DNA of 64,000 nucleotides from the NCBI GenBank assembly GCA_035327305.1, contig DAOLDL010000004.1, positions 20,764-84,763 on the forward strand, written 5' to 3'. Under the pieces are notes generated by a model that saw nothing but the letters and a program-made list of their open reading frames with translations, had not been told where the DNA came from and did no database searches. Both the position numbers and the translations under genes were made by a program. This DNA is from CALMUP01 sp035327305 (GTDB lineage Bacteria; Verrucomicrobiota; Kiritimatiellia; CAIVKH01). Shown in pieces: positions 8,684-17,566 of this stretch; positions within the stretch are counted from its first letter, which is position 1, and each line of letters begins with the position of its first letter.

Positions 8684-9610
8684 TCAGTCCACCGTGTGAA
8701 TGATAAACCCCGGCTCGATGCCGGAGTAGATATTCAGCCGGGACTTCTCGAGGATTTCCTTGATTTGATCGGCATCCAACTCTGTCTTCAGCATCGGAAC
8801 TTCGATGCGCGTGTCTTTTTCCAGCAGGATGCGCTTGGAAACGTCACGAAAGCCGGGTTTGCCGATCGTAATGGTGTGATCACCTTTGTATATCTCAAAA
8901 TCCTGAATCGGCGTGGTGCCAATCAGCATGCCGTCAATTTCGAGCAGTGCCGGGTCGGCGGTGGTGGAAACGGAAAGTTTCACGATCGGCCTGTTTCTGA
9001 ATTCATCCTGCCGGCGGACCAGTGCGTCGCGGATGACGGGGATGGTTTCATCCATGGCGCCTTCCATCAGCAAGTAGACATCGTCTTCACCAAGCGTGGT
9101 TTTTACGTTATCGGTTTGCCGGAATCGACGCGAAGCCGCGCCATCAACGGCGGCGAGGACGGAACCGTCGCGGGTATCCAGCGCCTCCAGCGCCACACGC
9201 ACGGTGAAATCATCAAGATACGCCGTATATCCTCCTTGATGCACGGAGGAACGGCTGGAGGATATGGTCAGCAGACTGCCTCGCAATACGACATCGGCAT
9301 TCAATTGTTGCGCGGCCCGCAAGAAGGAAGGCTTGGCTTCGGTCTCCTTGCTGAACTTTTCCATCTGGGTGAAAAAGTCGCGGCGATCAATCAGACGGAA
9401 CCCCTCTTTTCCGGCCAATTTTTTATTCAGGATAAACGCTCCCTTTTCCGCCATGACTGCGGTGGACAAAGCAACCGCCGGAACGTAGGACGGCAAAGCG
9501 CCGGCCCGGTTTTCAAAATCCAACACAACCACCCGGAAAGAATCATCGGAGCGGGCGTTTCCGATGAAAACCAGCATTAAAAGCGCGATCATTTGTTGCA
9601 TGTATTTCAT
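8684..9610 (-). CDS. Secreted CsgG/LpoB-like protein with a C-terminal PEGA domain
   Basis: An open frame reaches 9622 through a TTG, but the ATG at 9610 is chosen: it has a good ribosome site (GAGGTGG about 5 bases upstream) and begins a signal peptide (MKYMQQMIALLMLVFIGNARS-D). Residues about 25-190 resemble the CsgG/curli-assembly or LpoB fold: FRVVVLDFENRAG, the central LIDRRDF, and a later segment LNADVVLRGSLLTI. Residues about 210-275 form a PEGA-type domain (ALLEIDGMLIGTTPI ... GDHTITIGKPGF). The 308-residue product is probably periplasmic. It leads a minus-strand operon of four envelope genes and thrC and is divergent from the DUF2723 gene across 108 bases. A PEGA domain usually marks a surface or wall-binding role. 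Confidence 0.8.
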   Translation of the reverse strand: MKYMQQMIALLMLVFIGNARSDDSFRVVVLDFENRAGALPSYVPAVALSTAVMAEKGAFILNKKLAGKEGFRLIDRRDFFTQMEKFSKETEAKPSFLRAAQQLNADVVLRGSLLTISSSRSSVHQGGYTAYLDDFTVRVALEALDTRDGSVLAAVDGAASRRFRQTDNVKTTLGEDDVYLLMEGAMDETIPVIRDALVRRQDEFRNRPIVKLSVSTTADPALLEIDGMLIGTTPIQDFEIYKGDHTITIGKPGFRDVSKRILLEKDTRIEVPMLKTELDADQIKEILEKSRLNIYSGIEPGFIIHTVD

Positions 9611-9718
9611 TGGCCACCTCAATCGTTTATTGTTACATATGCGGCTGTAAGTTTGACGCCGCCATGCCGATATTATTCAAAATCAGAAATAACGCCATCA
9701 GATAAGCAATCGACCGCC

Positions 9719-12445
9719 ATGAACCAATCGACAAGCCCCCGGCCCAGCATCATCAGTCTATTCAATGGCGACAAACACTGGTATGCCCTGTTTATCGTGG
9801 CTTTGGCGCTGGTATTCAACCTTGCCCGCACCGCGCCCGATATTATTCCGGGTGAATCCGCCCAGTTGGTCGCGCAACATGCCGGTCATGACGTATTTGC
9901 CCCCATGTCACACGTCGCCTGGGGATGGGCAGGTCGACTTTTCGAATTTATTCCCGTGGGGAATCATGCATTTCGCTGGAATCTTTTGAGCGCCGTTGCG
10001 GGAGCCGCCGCCTGTGGAATGGTATTTCTGTTGACCAGGCGTCTCATGGGACGAAAGGATGATAAACTTTTATTGGGCGGCGACCTTTATGCATACCGGA
10101 ATCTGGCCGGCCTGGTCGCAGGACTCCTTTTGGTTTTTTGCCAACCGCTTCATATTGTTTCGACCATGGCAAACCCCGCCACCTTTGAACTATTACTGCT
10201 ACTTGTTTCCATCTGGTTGCTGGCCCGGTTTCATGACACCGGGCACTTGCGGTTCGGCGTTGGAGCCATGGCATTATTCGGGGCCGTCATCACTCAATAT
10301 GCATTCGCAATCATGCTTGCCCCCTTGTTTGGCATCATGATGCTATACGTCACATGGCGCAAAAATCATTTCCGGCCGCCATCACTGACTAGACTATTAC
10401 TGGCATTTACGGCCGGGTTGTCGCTATTTCTGGTGATTGCCCTGTTGTTCATGCAAAAACCCGGATACCAGTGGGCGGAATTAGACGGAATCGGCCAGGT
10501 TTTATGGTTTATGGCCCGGGATCTTTATGCGGAAATCCGGGTTGCGACACCACGAATTGCCATCATCCTGGTCGTTATTTACAGCCTTCTGCCTTTTATA
10601 TGTGTGGTCATCATGTCAAAGCAGATGACCATCAGCTATTTTATCCTGATACTCATTTGCGCCTTGTTGAGCGCCTTGTTGTTCTTGAACTTCCGGTTCG
10701 CTCCGTGGCCCATGTTCGGTTTTCGCCCTCTATTGATTGCACCTTATGTGATTGCGGCGGCCTGGAGCGGATGCCTCGTGGCTTATGTGATGGGACTCAT
10801 CAAATCCGCATGGTTATTTCGATTCCACTACAACCGTATCAAATGGATACAGCCGACACTGTCTGTTCTGTGGCTGGCACTGGCCGGCACCCTGATCCTT
10901 GCTTCGGGTTGGAAAACCGTTCGCAACGAAGGCGCTTCATCAACTAGGGGAATAGCGAAATATGCCGGATATATGGTCAACCAGTTGGACGACAACATGT
11001 GGATTGTTGTCGATGGGCAATTGGAGCCGGTTCTTCGCATCAAATGCGCCGAGATCGGAAGAAATCCCCTGATCATTTCCAGTAGCCGCATACATCATCG
11101 TCCCTATCTGAATGCTCTCGCGCATCAATTAAACAACGAACGACTTGGCTCCATGGCCGAAATGGGGCTTATTCCTTTAATCCGGGAACAACTCGACCAC
11201 CCCGAAGGGCCGGAAAAGATCATCGCCGTGGCCGGAGATCCGGGCATTCTGCGTTTTGTCATCGGTACTGCCTGGCCCGACCGGACCATCTACACAAGTG
11301 AAAAACCGAATGTGGATGCCATGAATTGGGCTGAATATATGGAAAACCTGCGTGCGTGGTGGCGGCATCTCCCGATCTCGAAGGAATATGGCCCGTTCAA
11401 CGAACTCATCAAGCGACTCCACATTCAAAGCGCGCGAATCGCCAATGATACCGGCATCTTTTTAGAGGAAAACGGCAAGCATGACTTCGCCCGCGAGGCA
11501 TTCCTCGAGGCGATTAGAATTCACCCGCAAAACCTTTCCGCTCATTTGAATTTGCGCGGGCAATTACCCAATGGCGAGTCAGCCGATTGGCTTGAAGAGG
11601 ATATCGAACGCTTATCCGCGATGTGGCGAGGTCGAGCCACACTCGCGCAAATCATGGATGTACACGGGTTAATTCGCCATGACGCCGCGATCGAAACCGT
11701 TGATCAACGGTGGGGGCGCACCGATCCAGTTAGCCGACTCGACGAAACCATCCTTCAGCTTTTACAGCTTGAGGATGAAGAGGCGTTCGGTTTAGCCATG
11801 ACAATAAGCAATAACGATAGTGGCGCCAAATTGGCGATAGCCCGCATAGTCGCCGGTAAAAACCGGCATGTACTTGCCCGGAAAATCCTCAACTCAATAG
11901 ACGCCAAAGACGATTTTCAGCAAAGTGTGATCTTGGAACTGGCAAATCTCGACATACAAATGGGGTTCCGGGATCGCGCCTACCAGACACTTTCCGCCAT
12001 TCCGGAGACGGAAATCAGCGATCCGCGTATTCTTATCCTGCTAGCCAGCCTGACTGTGGATTCCGACCCGCAAAAATGCGACCAATACCTTGGCCGGCTT
12101 GAAAATTACCCCAACTTGTTGCCCTCGTTAGTGTTACCTATCGCCCGAATTCTTGAGTCACGACAAAAACCGGAAAAGGCCATTCGCCATCTTGCCTATC
12201 TTACGGCCCTGCAACCATTTAATCGGGATGCAATACAAATGATTATCCGACTTCATCTGGATCAACAGGATATTCCATCCGCCATTACCTATGCAAAACA
12301 GCTTTTTACCATTGAATCACACAATCCTCTGGCCAATGCCGCATTGGCATTACATTTGGAATCGAGGGGAAATCTCCCCGCGGCGGATAAGGCGCGTAGA
12401 ATCGCTTTATCGGGCAATCCCTTATTATCAATATATTTTGAATAA
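9719..12445 (+). CDS. DUF2723-type integral membrane glycosyltransferase with a C-terminal TPR region
   Basis: The reading frame opens earlier, but the ATG at 9719 gives the sensible N-terminus (MNQSTSPRPSIISLFNGDKHW). Residues about 15-410 contain roughly ten transmembrane segments. The first periplasmic loop, TAPDIIPGESAQLVAQHAGHDVFAPMSHVAWGW in two parts, matches the DUF2723 pattern of an acidic residue after the first helix and a PxxY/H-like element after it. This places the protein near the GT-C superfamily that uses lipid-linked sugars. Residues about 620-900 are soluble tetratricopeptide-like helices. It probably moves a sugar onto an exported acceptor. The next genes encode a PEP-CTERM protein and an SGNH hydrolase, which suits surface glycosylation. 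Acceptor and sugar are unknown. Confidence 0.8.
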   Translation: MNQSTSPRPSIISLFNGDKHWYALFIVALALVFNLARTAPDIIPGESAQLVAQHAGHDVFAPMSHVAWGWAGRLFEFIPVGNHAFRWNLLSAVAGAAACGMVFLLTRRLMGRKDDKLLLGGDLYAYRNLAGLVAGLLLVFCQPLHIVSTMANPATFELLLLLVSIWLLARFHDTGHLRFGVGAMALFGAVITQYAFAIMLAPLFGIMMLYVTWRKNHFRPPSLTRLLLAFTAGLSLFLVIALLFMQKPGYQWAELDGIGQVLWFMARDLYAEIRVATPRIAIILVVIYSLLPFICVVIMSKQMTISYFILILICALLSALLFLNFRFAPWPMFGFRPLLIAPYVIAAAWSGCLVAYVMGLIKSAWLFRFHYNRIKWIQPTLSVLWLALAGTLILASGWKTVRNEGASSTRGIAKYAGYMVNQLDDNMWIVVDGQLEPVLRIKCAEIGRNPLIISSSRIHHRPYLNALAHQLNNERLGSMAEMGLIPLIREQLDHPEGPEKIIAVAGDPGILRFVIGTAWPDRTIYTSEKPNVDAMNWAEYMENLRAWWRHLPISKEYGPFNELIKRLHIQSARIANDTGIFLEENGKHDFAREAFLEAIRIHPQNLSAHLNLRGQLPNGESADWLEEDIERLSAMWRGRATLAQIMDVHGLIRHDAAIETVDQRWGRTDPVSRLDETILQLLQLEDEEAFGLAMTISNNDSGAKLAIARIVAGKNRHVLARKILNSIDAKDDFQQSVILELANLDIQMGFRDRAYQTLSAIPETEISDPRILILLASLTVDSDPQKCDQYLGRLENYPNLLPSLVLPIARILESRQKPEKAIRHLAYLTALQPFNRDAIQMIIRLHLDQQDIPSAITYAKQLFTIESHNPLANAALALHLESRGNLPAADKARRIALSGNPLLSIYFE

Positions 12446-12460
12446 TCGTCTAAAAATTCA

Positions 12461-12488
12461 TTGACGCAATTAACCTATTGGGTATTTT
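12461..12488 (+). promoter_or_regulatory. Candidate sigma-70 promoter for the PEP-CTERM gene
   Basis: TTGACG at 12461-12466 and TATTTT at 12483-12488 are separated by 16 bases. The start codon lies 74 bases downstream, leaving a leader of about 65 bases. The -35 box is near consensus and the -10 box is moderate. The previous gene ends at 12445, so this short AT-rich gap is the natural place for a promoter. Reading by eye only. Confidence 0.42.
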
Positions 12489-12524
12489 TATAGCCAGATG
12501 TTGATTTGGGTTAGGCGTGTAGCC

Positions 12525-12540
12525 TTTACCGAGTGGTAAA
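12525..12540. repeat. Short inverted repeat in the PEP-CTERM leader
   Basis: TTTACC and GGTAAA form perfect 6-base arms around GAGT. The element lies about 22 bases before the start codon and just upstream of the ribosome site (GAGTGAGG). It could be an RNA hairpin in the leader or an operator. It is short enough to arise by chance. Confidence 0.35.
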
Positions 12541-12562
12541 CCAGTTCGAGTGAGGAAAAAAT

Positions 12563-13300
12563 ATGAAGTCTTTTATATCAGGTCTTATGGCGGCTATGCT
12601 TATCGGCACCGCACCGGCAATGGCAATCGTCTTCAATGACGCAACGGGTGATATCGATGCCGGCATTGCTACTGGCGGTGGTACACTGGATATCGTTTCC
12701 ATGGAAGTGGCAAACACTCTCGCCGACATTACGTTCACATTGACCGTAAATGGAGATATTTCTGCCACTGATTGGGGTAACTTCATGATCGGCATTTCCA
12801 CGCCGGGCGCTCCCGGCGCTCCGACCGGCAATGGTTGGAATCGTCCGATCAATTTGAGTTCTGCCAATGGCTATATGAATCACTGGATTGGTTCATGGGT
12901 CAACGGTGGCGGCGGATCTCAACATTGGGTCTACACTGGAAGCGGTACGGAAGGCGGCACCGGCGGCAATTGGGGTGGACCATCAGCTTTGGCTGGTTTT
13001 TCCTTGAATGCAGGCGCTCAAAGCACCATCACCTATACCCTTACCTTGGCATCTCTTGGTTTGGGCATCGGCGACACCTTCTACTTTGACGCTTATACTT
13101 CAGGTAGCGGTGGTACTGATAGCGCGGTTGACGCTCTTTCAAACCCGAACGTTTCAATCACCGCATGGGATCAAGCTTACACATCCGACGACGCAGTTAC
13201 CGGATTGAGCTCCTACACGGTTGTTCCCGAGCCTTCCTCAATCGCCTTGCTCGGACTCGGCGCGTTGTTGTTTGGTCGTCTGTTCCGTCGGCGCGCATAA
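12563..13300 (+). CDS. Exported PEP-CTERM protein
   Basis: A 245-residue protein with a signal peptide (cleavage near AMA-I, residue 21) and a full PEP-CTERM sorting tail: VPEP at about 221-224, a hydrophobic helix (SSIALLGLGALLFG) and a basic end (RLFRRRA). Such tails are recognised by an exosortase (EpsH/XrtA family), which removes the tail and releases or anchors the protein at the surface, often with exopolysaccharide. The body is rich in Gly, Thr and Ser (GGGTLDIVSMEVANTLADI, beta-rich), as expected for a secreted beta-sandwich. The ribosome site GAGTGAGG lies about 9 bases upstream. No exosortase gene is in this window. The protein's specific role is unknown. Confidence 0.9.
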   Translation: MKSFISGLMAAMLIGTAPAMAIVFNDATGDIDAGIATGGGTLDIVSMEVANTLADITFTLTVNGDISATDWGNFMIGISTPGAPGAPTGNGWNRPINLSSANGYMNHWIGSWVNGGGGSQHWVYTGSGTEGGTGGNWGGPSALAGFSLNAGAQSTITYTLTLASLGLGIGDTFYFDAYTSGSGGTDSAVDALSNPNVSITAWDQAYTSDDAVTGLSSYTVVPEPSSIALLGLGALLFGRLFRRRA

Positions 13301-13318
13301 TTTCAAGCGATTTCTCGC

Positions 13319-15256
13319 ATGACAAAAAGCGATGCGTTATCAAAACCGCGTCGCTTTTTTTTTCGTCTTTTTACCGTATTACTTTCCTTCCTGCTTCTGG
13401 CGGGAGTTGAAGCCGGACTTAGAATTGCCGGGTATGGCGGCTACCCCCCGTTCCTGCGAGTCGCAGGCGCACTACCCTCCGGTGATAAGGTCTGTCTTGT
13501 GGAGCCGGCGGCATCCAAACCATACTTCTTTGCGAACCCCAGTCGACCAGGTTATGCAGAACAAACCAACTTCCTGATGCCGAAACCGGCGGACACCATT
13601 CGCATTTTTCTTTTTGGTGAATCGGCGGCGAAGGGATATCCGCAACCACGCAACCTTGCCGTCTCGACCTTTCTTCAATCCATGCTGGAAGATGTGTGGC
13701 CCGACCGCCACATTGAAGTCATCAATATGGGAACCACTGCCGTGGCCAGCTTTCCGATAATCTACGCGGTGCGCGATGCAACAGATTATCAACCCGACCT
13801 GTTCATTTTTTACGTTGGCAACAATGAATTTTTTGGAGCATATGGAACAGAGTCAATCAACCGGGTCGGCGGCAATTCACGGTGGTTGACGCACGTTTCG
13901 CGGCATCTTCGCGGTCTGGCCATTTTTCAGATCGTGGCGGAATGGCTCTATACCAAACCGCCCGTCGATAAATCGCTCATGGAGGAAATGATGGGGTCGG
14001 CGCTGGTGCCGGTTGATTCGCCATCCCGCGCACGTGCCGCGCGCAATCTGCGGATCAATCTGGATAAAATGCTGGACATCTCACATCGTGCCGGGATACC
14101 CGCGATCGTCTGCACCACCGCCAGCAATGAATCGGGGTTGAGGCCGTTGGGAGCAAATCAGGAAGCGATCGCACATTTCGAAAAAGGGAGGCTAATGCTG
14201 GAGCAAGGGGACTCGAAAGGCGCCCGAGAAGCATTCCTTGATGCCCGGGACATGGATACACTTCCGTGGCGACCAATCCGGCATACCGAAAACGCCATTC
14301 GCGAATCAGCCGCCAATCAGCAGGCACTGCTGTGCGATATTGCCGATATTTTCCGAGACATGAGTCCGGAAGGCGCAACCGGTTGGGATTTGGTCGATGA
14401 TCACGTTCACTTATCCGTCAAAGGCCAGGCCATGGCCGCCCGCGCCATGATAACGACCATGACAAACTTTGTGAATGAGTTGAGGGTGAATCCGGAATCC
14501 CTGAAGAACCTTCCCGAGTGGAATATATATGCCCACCGGTTGGGCACAAATTTTCTTGATGACTATCGGGTAAATCACACATTGCGAATACTATTCAGTG
14601 TGCCATTCATGAAACAATCGAATCCGGAAGCATTCAAGAGATTCGAAACGGCATGCCGCCGCGCGGAAATGCGCATGCCACCTGCTCTATTATCGGAAGC
14701 TCGAAGATGGCAGACCATGGCACCACACGCTGGAGGACTTCGCCCGCTCACCGGCATGGCCGCCCGAACATTCCTGGCCTCCGGAAAAACGGAGGAGGCC
14801 CTGAATTTTTACCGCCTGGCTCAACGACAGGTTCCGGACTACACCTCGTGGTATCTGGAATATGTATACTTTGAACTGGCTTGCCTCGAAATCATCAATG
14901 GAAACCTGACCACTACCGAACTCAACAAAGCACAACACGGCATTGAACAGGGGCTGTTTCTGCTGGCTCACGGAGAATCCGTCACCGGATTGACGGAACG
15001 CTATGTCGGCAGGCTTCATCAGTTGCGGTCCGAATGGGCGGAAGCCATTCCCATGTTGTTAGCCGCCCGAAAAAAACTTTCCGCCGAAGATTTGGTCGCA
15101 TGTGATAAAGCATTGGTAACATCGTATATCAAAATCGGTGATAAGCAGGCCGCGCTGGCTCTTACTGAAGACGGCATTCAAAACAGCGGACGCTTTTCTG
15201 CCATCTACCAACAGATGAAATCGCTGGTTGAAACGTCTCTGGCTGGTGAATCATAA
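13319..15256 (+). CDS. Membrane-anchored SGNH/GDSL hydrolase with a helical-repeat C-terminus
   Basis: A 645-residue protein with one N-terminal transmembrane helix (RLFTVLLSFLLLAGVEAGL). The SGNH blocks are all visible: block I IFLFGESAAKG with the nucleophile Ser, block III FYVGNNEFFGAYG with Gly and Asn, and block V WDLVDDHVHLS with the Asp-x-x-His pair. The middle (about 235-330) and C-terminal (about 430-640) parts are alpha-helical and TPR-like. Enzymes of this layout are often O-acetyl or carbohydrate esterases working on envelope polymers. The start is uncertain: no ribosome site precedes 13319, and codons 2-15 coincide with a strong terminator (13324-13363), yet no better in-frame ATG exists before the membrane helix. 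It ends 1 base from the convergent gene. Confidence 0.83.
   Translation: MTKSDALSKPRRFFFRLFTVLLSFLLLAGVEAGLRIAGYGGYPPFLRVAGALPSGDKVCLVEPAASKPYFFANPSRPGYAEQTNFLMPKPADTIRIFLFGESAAKGYPQPRNLAVSTFLQSMLEDVWPDRHIEVINMGTTAVASFPIIYAVRDATDYQPDLFIFYVGNNEFFGAYGTESINRVGGNSRWLTHVSRHLRGLAIFQIVAEWLYTKPPVDKSLMEEMMGSALVPVDSPSRARAARNLRINLDKMLDISHRAGIPAIVCTTASNESGLRPLGANQEAIAHFEKGRLMLEQGDSKGAREAFLDARDMDTLPWRPIRHTENAIRESAANQQALLCDIADIFRDMSPEGATGWDLVDDHVHLSVKGQAMAARAMITTMTNFVNELRVNPESLKNLPEWNIYAHRLGTNFLDDYRVNHTLRILFSVPFMKQSNPEAFKRFETACRRAEMRMPPALLSEARRWQTMAPHAGGLRPLTGMAARTFLASGKTEEALNFYRLAQRQVPDYTSWYLEYVYFELACLEIINGNLTTTELNKAQHGIEQGLFLLAHGESVTGLTERYVGRLHQLRSEWAEAIPMLLAARKKLSAEDLVACDKALVTSYIKIGDKQAALALTEDGIQNSGRFSAIYQQMKSLVETSLAGES
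13324..13363 (+). terminator. Rho-independent terminator inside the 5' end of the SGNH hydrolase gene
   Basis: Positions 13324-13336 pair with 13347-13359 to give a 13-base-pair stem (AAAAAGCGA-T-GCG against CGC-G-TCGCTTTTT, one G-U pair). A 10-base loop lies between the arms and a run of nine T from 13355 to 13363 follows. It sits 23 bases after the stop of the PEP-CTERM gene and is its natural terminator. It also lies within codons 2-15 of the next open frame. Confidence 0.8.
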
Positions 15257-15257
15257 A

Positions 15258-15944
15258 CTACGGATTCGGCGGCGCCCGGTTAAACAACTTGGTCCAATCC
15301 ATGTGGGTTTCTCGATAAACGCGATCCAATTCATCCATAAACGCCTTGACTTCATCCGGTTGCGACAACCCAACGCGGTTGGCCAGTTCGGTTAAACGTT
15401 CATTGCGATCCCGGCGGGTCAATCCGATAATTTGTCCCATGGTCGTTTGCATTTTTTCCCGAAGTACCGACCGATCCTCCCGAGATTGAGCATTATCTGC
15501 TTCCCGGTATAACTCATCCAATTCGGCAAGCTTTTCCTTGATCAACTGAATCGTGGCGCGCTCGCGTCCATCCAGGCTGGTTTTCTCTCTTTGATCAAGG
15601 CGGTCAAACTCCCGATCCATGACCGCATCAAAACGCGATAACGCGCTGGCTAATGCCTCGGTCATGGGTGGCAATTCCGCATCATCATGCTGGGCGGTTT
15701 CGCGCATGATGACCCGATCGGGAGGTACAATCATTGACCGGAAATCGTGGAGCGGCGCACCGATTTGAGGTTCTTCCTCCATTGAGGGTGTTTTTATCCC
15801 GTTCAAAACATCGTGAGTCATCGATTCAGCTTCTGCGACGATGCGTGCGCCATGAATGGCCTTCAGCTCCCTCCGAGCCTGCAACCAAAGCGCGGTTGTG
15901 ATGATACAACCCGCAACAGCGATTATCATTAGCCCTTTTTGCAT
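15258..15944 (-). CDS. Membrane-anchored protein of unknown function, coiled-coil rich
   Basis: The frame is open to 16064, but the ATG at 15944 is preferred because it starts a single N-terminal membrane helix (MQKGLMIIAVAGCIITTALWL) and avoids running deep into the divergent ATP synthase gene. The 228-residue remainder is highly charged and helical. Residues about 140-200 look like a coiled coil (REFDRLDQREKTSLDGRER, KEKLAELDELYREADNAQ). I do not recognise a family. It is convergent with the SGNH hydrolase (1 base between stops) and divergent from the atp operon. Confidence 0.68.
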   Translation of the reverse strand: MQKGLMIIAVAGCIITTALWLQARRELKAIHGARIVAEAESMTHDVLNGIKTPSMEEEPQIGAPLHDFRSMIVPPDRVIMRETAQHDDAELPPMTEALASALSRFDAVMDREFDRLDQREKTSLDGRERATIQLIKEKLAELDELYREADNAQSREDRSVLREKMQTTMGQIIGLTRRDRNERLTELANRVGLSQPDEVKAFMDELDRVYRETHMDWTKLFNRAPPNP

Positions 15945-15995
15945 GCCGCATATTCTTGTAAAAACTGGATGAATCAGCAAGATAATCCCCGTTCT

Positions 15996-16283
15996 ATGAC
16001 GACAAAGCAGGACAACCCAAACAATAATCGCCCCAATGATCCGACCCATGCATCGCCGGATCAATCGGCCATTGGTTTGGGGTATCTTTTATTGGCTGGT
16101 GGCTTGGTGTTTGTGGGTGGTGGATACTACATAGATCACCTCCGCGGCGGCGGGCTTGTGTTTACATTGATTGGAGTTGCACTGGCTTTCGTTTATGGCG
16201 GTTACGAAGTCTGGAAACTCGTCCGGGCCATCAATGCAGATGATGTCGAAGCCAACAAAAAGAAAAACCACCCGAAATCATGA
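15996..16283 (+). CDS. AtpZ-like small membrane protein of the ATP synthase operon
   Basis: A protein of about 95 residues with a polar, Asn-rich N-terminus and two membrane helices. Residues about 27-75 (AIGLGYLLLAGGLVFVGGG then YYIDHLRGGGLVFTLIG) follow the ATPase_gene1/AtpZ pattern: a glycine-rich first helix, a D-x-x-x-x loop and a second glycine-rich helix. AtpZ works with AtpI as a cation channel or assembly factor for the c-ring. Two ATG starts are possible (15969 and 15996) and neither has a good ribosome site. The stop overlaps the next start by 4 bases (ATGA), which supports the reading frame. Confidence 0.72.
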   Translation: MTTKQDNPNNNRPNDPTHASPDQSAIGLGYLLLAGGLVFVGGGYYIDHLRGGGLVFTLIGVALAFVYGGYEVWKLVRAINADDVEANKKKNHPKS

Positions 16284-16708
16284 TGCCAGCACAAAGGTTA
16301 AGAAAACAGATCGCCGGAGTTATTCTCGTTGGGATTGCCGGACTTGTAATTACCGGATTATGTCTTTTTTTCATGCAAGATATTGACATGGAGGTGGATG
16401 CGTTATACGGATGGCTGGCGGGAATGGGGTTTCACGTTGCGGGATTGGCCGTTTTTGGGTTTGCACCGGGGAGGCCACTGGGATCATTTCTGGCGCTTTC
16501 GCTTGGATTTATTTTCCTGCGCCTGTTCGTCTTGATTATTCTGGTCGTTATAGTATTAATGGGGACCTTTTTGCGGGCAGAACCGTTTGTGGCCGGCCTT
16601 TTGCCCGCTTATTTTATTGGAAGTTGGATGGAAATTGCGGCGCTTGCTTCCGCGCAAAACCGCAAAACATTCACGAAACAAGGAAAGATTCATACTTGTG
16701 GCGGCTGA
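16280..16708 (+). CDS. atpI: AtpI-like ATP synthase assembly protein (four membrane helices)
   Basis: A 142-residue protein with four hydrophobic segments (about 11-31, 42-61, 66-95, 100-125), the topology of AtpI/ATP-synt_I proteins. It shares 4 bases with the AtpZ-like gene and overlaps the likely GTG start of atpB. AtpI helps assemble or stabilise the c-ring and may transport ions. The sequence is too divergent to be certain by eye. Position between an AtpZ-like gene and atpB is the main support. Confidence 0.7.
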   Translation: MMPAQRLRKQIAGVILVGIAGLVITGLCLFFMQDIDMEVDALYGWLAGMGFHVAGLAVFGFAPGRPLGSFLALSLGFIFLRLFVLIILVVIVLMGTFLRAEPFVAGLLPAYFIGSWMEIAALASAQNRKTFTKQGKIHTCGG

Positions 16709-17492
16709 AGGAACAATAGTTCAGGAAAGCGATAAATCATCGCTTGTGCAGGAATATATCATGGGGAAAGTGGCGGACGCCGCTTATTGGAAAACTCCAT
16801 TCGGCAAAGTTTCCCTGGACTTTATCAACCTGACCTCGCACGGTCTGATGCTGATTTTCGCCGCTTTATTCCTGATCTTTTTGTTTGGCCGCCTCTATCG
16901 GAAAAACGACCTGATCCCCCGTGGACTCACCAATTTGCTGGAAGTTCTGATCCTTTTTGTCCGCGACCAGATCGCCATCGCCAACCTCGGAGAAAAAGAC
17001 GGCCGCAAGCTCGCCCCGATCTTCTTGTCCTTGTTTTTCTTTATCCTGGTCCTGAATCTGATGGGTTTGATCCCGGTCTTTTCCGGTGCGACCGGCAATG
17101 TAAATGTTACAGCCGGCCTCGCTTTGGTGACCTTGAGCGTCATGGTCGGAGGCGCCATTTATAAAAACGGCCTCTCGGGATTTGCCCACGCGTTTATCCC
17201 CCATGGTGTGCCATGGCCGGTCCTGATCCTGCTCGTGCCAATCGAGTTTCTCGGCATCTTCATCAAATCGTTTGCGCTCACCATGCGTTTGTTCGCCAAT
17301 ATGCTGGCGGGATCGATCGTGGTTTATTCCATTATCGGTTTAACGGTTATCTTCGGCATGGCCGGCACGCCGTCAATTTTGCTCGGTGTGGCCATTTACC
17401 TTTTGAAAGTATTTGTAGCGTTTCTGCAGGCGTATGTGTTTACCCTGCTTTCCGCGCTCTTCATTAATCAAGTGCACCATCCCGCGCACTGA
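16698..17492 (+). CDS. atpB: ATP synthase F0 subunit a
   Basis: The stator subunit that forms the two half-channels for protons next to the c-ring. Five to six membrane helices are visible. The key arginine lies in SFALTMRLFANMLAGS and the last helix in AFLQAYVFTLLSALF, both typical of AtpB. The open frame extends to 16587 but overlaps atpI too far. The GTG at 16698 is chosen because the segment EYIMGKVADAAYW aligns with the conserved EFIxHHVxDSxxW region. The ATG at 16761 has a fair ribosome site (AGGA) but would cut that region in half. With the GTG start the protein has 264 residues. It is followed by a 74-base gap and atpE. Confidence 0.93.
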   Translation: MAAEGTIVQESDKSSLVQEYIMGKVADAAYWKTPFGKVSLDFINLTSHGLMLIFAALFLIFLFGRLYRKNDLIPRGLTNLLEVLILFVRDQIAIANLGEKDGRKLAPIFLSLFFFILVLNLMGLIPVFSGATGNVNVTAGLALVTLSVMVGGAIYKNGLSGFAHAFIPHGVPWPVLILLVPIEFLGIFIKSFALTMRLFANMLAGSIVVYSIIGLTVIFGMAGTPSILLGVAIYLLKVFVAFLQAYVFTLLSALFINQVHHPAH

Positions 17493-17566
17493 TGAGGGGT
17501 AAATAAATGTTTTGGCAACGAAATGTCGGTGAAAATTAAACTTAAGTAAACAGAAGGAGATAAGTC

